Shown here: in pieces, positions 12,184 to 16,882 of the stretch
Numbering within the stretch: the first letter of the stretch is position 1
Layout: each line of letters starts with the position of its first letter
Assembly (NCBI GenBank): GCA_035490315.1
Contig: DATHET010000192.1
Coordinates: 1-16,882, forward strand
From: JADJQU01 sp035490315
GTDB lineage: Bacteria > Planctomycetota > UBA1135 > GCA-002686595
Direction: 5' to 3'
Length of the DNA: 16,882 bases
The notes under the pieces: generated by a model
Seen by the model: only the letters and a program-made list of their open reading frames with translations
Told to the model about the DNA's origin: nothing
Databases searched by the model: none
Made by a program: the position numbers and the translations under genes

Positions 12184-14442
12184 CTATTGGCCGATCGTAT
12201 ATTCCACGGCATCGGAGAGCATCGAGTTGATAGGCGGCACGAAGCCCTGGTCGCGGCCCCACCACTGGCATTGCACCACGGTTCCGATCACGCCGAGCGC
12301 GGGGATGGGGTTGCCTCCCAGGCCTCCACGCGCGAAGAAGTTCATGTCGATCGAGAAGGAGCCCGAGCAGTCGTTGGTCGGTCCGGGAGTTCCGCCGGAG
12401 TTCTGCGCGGGCGCGCGGCGAACGGGCGGGTTCAGGCAGAGGATGCCGCCATGAAAGGTCATGCTGTTCCGGCCCGCGACCGAGTACATCAGCAGGCCGG
12501 GCGTGTTGTTGATCACTTGCGAGCAGGAGATGATCAATCCTTGGAGGTCGTTGGCGCTAGCAGCGCCCTGCGCGGCGATGGTCGGGGTGCATCCCAGCGA
12601 GTTGATCTTCGGGGTGCAGTACACCGAGTGAGCTTCGACGAGGTCGAAGATGTAGGCAGCGCCAGATTCATTTCCGAATTGCGAATCACGCGGATCTCCT
12701 GCGCAAAGCACATTTCCGTCCATCGCGACAGAAACTCCCAGGCTACGGGGGAAGGCGCTGAGAGGCACCAGCTTTGCTGCCTGACTCCATGTGTTCGCAA
12801 CACGCTGGAAAACATACGCAGCCCCAGAGGCAGGACTCCACGGTGCGCCAATCAAGACTCGATCAGCAAAAATATCGATCGACCATCCAAAAGCGTTGCC
12901 CCAGGCTGGATCATTGGGAATGAGCACCGCCTCGTGTCCCCAGCTACCTCCTGCGCGTCGGAACACGTTCGCGATGCCCGAGACGTGTGCGCCACCAGTC
13001 TGGCTGACGGCGACAGTGTCATTGAAGGCCGCGACGGACCAGCCAAATGACCCAAGATAAAAATTGGGTATCAATTCAGCTTCTTGTGACCACCCGCCAC
13101 CGGAATTCCGAAAGACGTAAGCTGCTCCCGCCCCCACATTGTGGCCGGGAGCACCGATTGCAACCATGCTTCCACCGACAGCGACAGAATTTCCAAATGA
13201 ATCGAATGTCGCGCCATTAGTCGCTAGCAGTTTAGTGGTTTGCATCCAAGTCGTTGTATTTCGCTCGAATACATAGGCGGATCCTGATCCGGAACCAGAG
13301 TCGTCATCACCCGGAGCGCCCACAACAAGACGATTTTGCTGAAGCGAAACTGCATTCCCGAAAACATCTACCGCGGCTCCATCCGCGGCAAGTACTCGGG
13401 CCTGTTGAGACCACTGGTTACCTGTACGTGTGAAAACAAAAACTGCTCCCGATAACTGTCCAAAATCATCCGCGTTGATTGCTGAAACGGCCAATGAATC
13501 GCCTGACAGTGAAACCGCTCCTCCAAATCCGTCATCTTGGCTGGAGCTGCTAATCAGCCTCGCCTCTCGTATCCACTTATTGCTGATGTGACGGTACACA
13601 TAGACGGCGCCGCGAGGGCCGCCTGAAGCAACATTCGTCGAGCCCACTGCCAGCGTGTCTCCATCCAAGGACATAGTAAATCCGAAGTTGCTGAGCGTCG
13701 ACAGATCAGAGGGTGCGAGACGTGCCCGCAAACATCCGATCAAAGGATCGATGACGATCGGATATTGGGCCTCTGCGTCATCGACGACGATCGAGAGCAG
13801 ATCGCCCTCGTCCCGCAGGCACACGTCGAGCACCCTTCCCTCTGCGTCCCACGCCTTCAAGCCCGTGTAGGTGAGGATCGTCACACCCTCGGCATCCACC
13901 AGTGATGCATTTCTTAGATCGGCGGCAATGTCCAAACAGAGTTGGCCGCGCAATTCGAGCAGCAGTTCAAGTGGCGCGCCGCTCATGTCGAGAGCTTCTC
14001 TCAGTGGCGCCGCCTGAAGCGTGAACACCTGCTCGAGGCCCGCTTCGCACTCGACATACGACTCGACGATGGAGTCGTAGACATACGCGAAGCCCCCATC
14101 GTCGCCTTGAAGATCCGCATGGCCTGCAGGCAGGACTCGAGCGCCTCGGCGCATGCCCTTGAAGCTCAGACCAAATGTCCAGTCCTCGCGCTCTGGAGCG
14201 GACGCGCGATCGAGTGGAAGGAAATCGACACCGGCTGGCCGAAACGAGGTCAACAACTCGTGACTGCGACTCCTCGAGACGAATGCTGACTCGCCCGCAA
14301 GCGCCAACTGGGCATTGGATACAGGTGTTTCGGTGACTTGACGGCCGCGAGAGACACGATCATTTGGAATGTGCTGACCGAAGACTGCAGAGCCAAGGAC
14401 CGTCGCAAAAATCGCGAACGAACCGAACGTGCGAACGATCAT
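12184..14442 (-). CDS. Secreted FG-GAP seven-bladed beta-propeller protein
   Basis: The 752-aa product starts MIVRTFGSFAIFATVLGSAV, a signal peptide cleaved near FGQ (about 22). Residues 50-235 form an N-terminal domain ending in QYPIVIDPLIG, a motif often preceding FG-GAP repeats in such proteins. Seven repeats follow, starting FGFTMSL, FGGAVSL, FGNAVSL, FGNSVAV, FGWSVAA, FGWSIDI and LGVSVAM, at about 253, 306, 361, 416, 466, 518 and 568. Each is 50-55 residues and ends AYVF...W...A.L, so a closed seven-bladed propeller is expected. Only the third has an Asp-rich loop (GAPGDDDSGSG) resembling integrin calcium sites. Residues 608-752 are the five-Cys domain shared with the gene at 10456. The extended GTG start at 14505 is rejected because the signal peptide would be internal. 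GC drops to about 45-53% across the propeller. Its role is probably extracellular binding. Confidence 0.85.
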   Translation of the reverse strand: MIVRTFGSFAIFATVLGSAVFGQHIPNDRVSRGRQVTETPVSNAQLALAGESAFVSRSRSHELLTSFRPAGVDFLPLDRASAPEREDWTFGLSFKGMRRGARVLPAGHADLQGDDGGFAYVYDSIVESYVECEAGLEQVFTLQAAPLREALDMSGAPLELLLELRGQLCLDIAADLRNASLVDAEGVTILTYTGLKAWDAEGRVLDVCLRDEGDLLSIVVDDAEAQYPIVIDPLIGCLRARLAPSDLSTLSNFGFTMSLDGDTLAVGSTNVASGGPRGAVYVYRHISNKWIREARLISSSSQDDGFGGAVSLSGDSLAVSAINADDFGQLSGAVFVFTRTGNQWSQQARVLAADGAAVDVFGNAVSLQQNRLVVGAPGDDDSGSGSGSAYVFERNTTTWMQTTKLLATNGATFDSFGNSVAVGGSMVAIGAPGHNVGAGAAYVFRNSGGGWSQEAELIPNFYLGSFGWSVAAFNDTVAVSQTGGAHVSGIANVFRRAGGSWGHEAVLIPNDPAWGNAFGWSIDIFADRVLIGAPWSPASGAAYVFQRVANTWSQAAKLVPLSAFPRSLGVSVAMDGNVLCAGDPRDSQFGNESGAAYIFDLVEAHSVYCTPKINSLGCTPTIAAQGAASANDLQGLIISCSQVINNTPGLLMYSVAGRNSMTFHGGILCLNPPVRRAPAQNSGGTPGPTNDCSGSFSIDMNFFARGGLGGNPIPALGVIGTVVQCQWWGRDQGFVPPINSMLSDAVEYTIGQ

Positions 14443-14555
14443 CGATCGCCCGTGGAACGCAGCGCTACGGAGCGCTTCGTGAGCAGTTTTGGGACTTGTG
14501 GACACGGGACAGGAGCGGCTGATTGCAAGGCGGCAGTGCCTTGTGAAAGAGCGTA

Positions 14556-14769
14556 GCGCAAATGCCGCGCCTCAAAGGACTCCGGCGAAATACCACGCCC
14601 GCTGCGTCCCGATGGCAGTCCAGATCATCTCCAAGCCAATCGAGCGTGCGGCAGCGCTCATCCCGCTGCGACCGACCGCTCGATTCTCGACAGGCGGTTC
14701 CGCGCCCGACTCAGCCCGCCGTCGTCTCCGTCATCGCGTGCGTGCTCTTCGAAGCCGCATTCCCCGCCG
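14556..14769 (-). repeat. Source copy: radical SAM 3' end plus spacer (copy 2)
   Basis: This stretch spans the last codons and stop of the radical SAM gene and the spacer before the FG-GAP gene. Its two ends recur at 11716-11938, and its gene-end part also at 12088-12146. As it alone is joined to an intact gene, it is probably the original. The spacer also carries CGCTCGATTCTCGACAGGCG near 14676, which can form a small stem, and CAAGGC...GCCTTG near 14526-14543. Confidence 0.65.
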
Positions 14770-16345
14770 TCCCTGTCTTGTGTCCCGGGTCGACCCACGA
14801 GCGCGACAATTCCTGGCGCGGGAAGAGCTTACGCTCGACGCGGTTGTACACATCGAACGCGCGCGCCTCGAGCAGCGCCAGCTTGAAATTGTTCTCGCGC
14901 AATCTCCGCTCCGCTCGCCGCTCCCACCAGCCGATCTTCCCGCGCGCGAGCCCGTAGCTCAGCGTCACGTAGTGCTGGTACATCTTGCGCATCTGCGCCA
15001 CGTGCGGAGGAATCTTGCCCGGCCACGTCTCTTCGAGGTGGTACTCGCCGATCGAACCCCACTCGCGCAGCGACTGCGGCGGCACATACCCCATCGACGT
15101 CGCTTGATCCCACATCGCAGTCCCCGGAATCGGCCGATACGGCCAGACCGTCGGACGCGCGAGCGGAGCCGCAACATGCAATCTGCGGCATTGATCGATC
15201 GTCGCGAGCATCGAGGCCGGTTCCTCGCCCGGATACCCGATGATGTACGTCACCGACGCGCAGACTCCGCGCTTGTCCATCTCGATCGCCGCATTGACGT
15301 TGTCATCGCCGACGATCGGCTTGCCGATCTTCTTCATCATCTCGTCGCTGCCGGCTTCGGCACCGATCTCGGCGATGTAGAGACCCGACGCCGAGAGCGC
15401 GTCGAGCACTTCGGGCTTGTACGTCAGGATGGAATGCGTCTCGAGGAAGGCGTTCCACCAGAATTTCATGCCGCGCGAGAGCATGCCCTCGGCGAATTCC
15501 TTGGTGCGCTTCTGCATCACGCCGAAATTCGCGTCGTGGAAGCGCACGACGTCGAAGCCCCAGCGCTCGTGCAGGCCGGCGAGGTCGTCGAGCATCCGGT
15601 CGGCCGGCATAGCCTTCCAGCGCCGGTCGGTGACCACGGGCGAGCAGCAGAAGGTGCAGGGCTCGGGGCAGCCGTAGCTCGAGAAGTACGTGATGCCGAA
15701 ATAAGGCTTGCGGCTGCCCATCGCGGGCGGCGTCGGCATGCGCAGGATGTCGCGGTGCGAATCGGCGCGCATCTGGTGATCGCGATACGGCGCGATGTCG
15801 ATCAGCTGCCAGGGGACGTTGAGCACCTTGTCCCAACCGACCACGGCGCGCTTGGGCGTGTAGACCACCTGCATGTCGCGCCACAGGGCGAGGCCGGCGA
15901 CGGTGTCGAGCGGGGTGCCGGCGTCGACGGCCTGGACCAACTCGTGAAACGTCAGCTCTCCTTGGCCGAGGACCACGGCGTCATAGAGACCCGTCGCGAG
16001 CTGCAGCTCCGGTCGCACCGACGCGAACCAGCCGCCGATGAACATCGGCAGCTTCGGGTAGCGCGCCTTGACCATCGTCGAGGTCGTGAACCCGTCGGTG
16101 ACCATGTACCCGAGGATCCCGGTGGTCGCGTAGAGCATCGCCCCTTCGCAGGCCTCGACCGCGCGGCGGTGGGCTTCCTCGGGCGGGTAGAGGCTGCCGT
16201 CGATGATCACCACCTCGTAGCCGTCGCGCAGCGGGAAGGCCGCGATCGTCAGCATTTCCAGCGGCAGGAGGTCCTTGCTGGAGTCCGGCCCCAGACGCGT
16301 GTCGACCTGCTGCGGCTGGTACAGAACGATTTTCTTGGCGCTCAT
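14711..16345 (-). CDS. B12-binding-domain radical SAM enzyme, substrate unknown
   Basis: The 544-aa product has an N-terminal Rossmann-type B12-binding-like domain (about 1-165), with DGYEVVIIDGS, FIGGWFAS and YDAVVLGQGELTFHELVQA. The radical SAM core (about 212-410) carries the 4Fe-4S motif Cys226-x3-Cys230-x2-Cys233 in SYGCPEPCTFCCSP, plus GAEAGSDEMMKKIGK and IIGYPGEEP. A helical C-terminal region with WPYRPIPGTAMWDQA follows. The fold order matches class B radical SAM enzymes (BchE, HpnP/HpnR type), which methylate or rearrange unreactive carbons. The cobalamin DxHxxG motif is not present, so cobalamin would have to bind base-off without His, or not at all. The last 30 residues look unconserved. 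It follows pdxA by 77 nt on the same strand, but no shared pathway is evident. A large antisense frame across this gene is a codon-bias artefact. Confidence 0.85.
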   Translation of the reverse strand: MSAKKIVLYQPQQVDTRLGPDSSKDLLPLEMLTIAAFPLRDGYEVVIIDGSLYPPEEAHRRAVEACEGAMLYATTGILGYMVTDGFTTSTMVKARYPKLPMFIGGWFASVRPELQLATGLYDAVVLGQGELTFHELVQAVDAGTPLDTVAGLALWRDMQVVYTPKRAVVGWDKVLNVPWQLIDIAPYRDHQMRADSHRDILRMPTPPAMGSRKPYFGITYFSSYGCPEPCTFCCSPVVTDRRWKAMPADRMLDDLAGLHERWGFDVVRFHDANFGVMQKRTKEFAEGMLSRGMKFWWNAFLETHSILTYKPEVLDALSASGLYIAEIGAEAGSDEMMKKIGKPIVGDDNVNAAIEMDKRGVCASVTYIIGYPGEEPASMLATIDQCRRLHVAAPLARPTVWPYRPIPGTAMWDQATSMGYVPPQSLREWGSIGEYHLEETWPGKIPPHVAQMRKMYQHYVTLSYGLARGKIGWWERRAERRLRENNFKLALLEARAFDVYNRVERKLFPRQELSRSWVDPGHKTGTAGNAASKSTHAMTETTAG

Positions 16346-16414
16346 GGGGCGGAACGTCGGGGTGCGGATCAGGAAGTGGTTCGACGGCGGACGGGGCGCG
16401 TGCGAGGGTCCGTG

Positions 16415-16420
16415 ATCCTA
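16415..16420 (-). promoter_or_regulatory. TAGGAT -10-like element before the radical SAM gene
   Basis: TAGGAT on the minus strand lies just after the pdxA stop and about 70 nt before the radical SAM ATG. It fits the TANNNT form seen elsewhere in the window and could give the gene its own promoter. No -35 match is visible. Confidence 0.25.
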
Positions 16421-16422
16421 CT

Positions 16423-16882
16423 CTACCCGGCCCGCGCGGGTGCCGGTCGGCGGAGAGCCCACTGGGCGGTCTGGCGCAGGGCAATCTTCATGTTTTCCGC
16501 GGAAGCCAGGCCCTTTCCGGCCAGGTCGAAGGCCGTCCCGTGGGCCGGAGAAACACGAAGGAAAGGCAAGCCCGCGATCAAGGTCAGCCCGGTGTCCGGA
16601 GCCGCGATCTTGGCCGCGATGAAGGCCTGGTCATGATAGTGCGCGAGCACGCCGTCATATCGGCCGCGGAACGCCGCGAGGAACACCGTGTCCGGCGAAA
16701 GCGGGCCGCTGACGTCGATGCCGGCCTCGCGAGCGCGGGCGAGGGGCTCGGGGAAGAGATGGAGCTCCTCGCTGCCGAGGATCCCGCCTTCGCCGGCGTG
16801 GGGATTGATCCCAGCCAAGGCCAGGCGCGGGCGCTCGAAGCCGAGGTCGACGAGGGTCGAGTGCAGGAGTTTCAGGTGGAAG
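16423..16882 (-). CDS. pdxA: 4-hydroxythreonine-4-phosphate dehydrogenase, C-terminal part (cut by the window edge)
   Basis: The gene continues beyond the right edge; 152 C-terminal residues and the stop are present. In order they show FHLKLLH, LALAGINPHAGEGG, GPLSPDTVF, YDGVLAHYHDQAFIAAK and GLPFLRVSPAHGTAFDLAGKG. These are hallmark PdxA motifs, including the metal-binding histidines of HAGEGG and YHDQ. PdxA oxidises 4-phosphohydroxy-L-threonine with NAD(P), with loss of CO2, giving 3-amino-2-oxopropyl phosphate for PdxJ in DXP-dependent pyridoxal phosphate synthesis in the cytoplasm. The frame is intact. An internal TTG near 16818 is not the start because the reading frame and family similarity continue through it to the edge. 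Confidence 0.93.
   Translation of the reverse strand, partial: FHLKLLHSTLVDLGFERPRLALAGINPHAGEGGILGSEELHLFPEPLARAREAGIDVSGPLSPDTVFLAAFRGRYDGVLAHYHDQAFIAAKIAAPDTGLTLIAGLPFLRVSPAHGTAFDLAGKGLASAENMKIALRQTAQWALRRPAPARAG

Noticed and set aside
14489..16636. 715-codon open frame on the plus strand
   Set aside because: It is antisense to the radical SAM gene and pdxA. Its product is an Arg/His-rich composition artefact of high-GC codon bias with no domain, whereas the minus strand encodes clear family motifs.

Overview
The window is high-GC (about 60-68% in most genes) and reads like a chromosomal segment of a member of the Planctomycetota. The best evidence is two large secreted proteins that share a Cys-containing C-terminal domain (YC..K.NS.GCTPTI ... 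GILCLNPPVRR ... CSGS...DMN.FA.GG.GG ... WGRD.GF). I associate this domain with uncultured or recently cultured Planctomycetota; that is recall, not a search. A carboxypeptidase-regulatory-like repeat protein behind a divergent ECF-sigma-like gene, and the lack of clear Shine-Dalgarno sites at many starts, also fit.

Layout, left to right. (a) 1-972, plus strand: a leader with a perfect 15-bp palindrome, a candidate 28-residue hydrophobic peptide, and lexA, the SOS repressor. (b) 982-6094, minus strand, convergent with lexA: a probable four-gene operon. Read from its promoter side it encodes an ECF-sigma-like protein, a 323-aa helical protein (ATGA overlap), a 67-aa single-span membrane protein (35-nt overlap) and a 1072-aa exported protein of repeated beta-sandwich domains. 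(c) 6095-6562: divergent intergenic region. (d) 6563-9029, plus strand: three tandem paralogous five-span membrane proteins, each preceded by TAGCAT. (e) 9200-16882, minus strand: from the right edge, the 3' part of pdxA, a B12-domain radical SAM enzyme, an FG-GAP seven-bladed propeller protein, a second secreted protein with the same C-terminal domain, a three-span membrane protein and a membrane-anchored protein of unknown function.

The most unusual signals are not the enzymes. They are: (1) a TAGC(A/C)T box at a fixed distance (7 or 14 nt) from the start codon of four membrane-protein genes, suggesting leaderless or near-leaderless transcription; (2) three decayed copies of the radical SAM gene's 3' end, two of them with the following spacer, which mark a duplication that probably produced the two secreted-protein genes; (3) an 83-nt element with 17-bp inverted ends; (4) mutually exclusive stems that hide the start codon of the 1072-aa gene; (5) a TisB-sized hydrophobic peptide directly upstream of, and in frame with, lexA; (6) an abrupt GC shift inside both large secreted-protein genes.

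No tRNA, rRNA, CRISPR array, transposase or phage gene was recognised. Function is well supported only for lexA and pdxA, and at family level for the radical SAM and FG-GAP proteins. The rest are structural descriptions.
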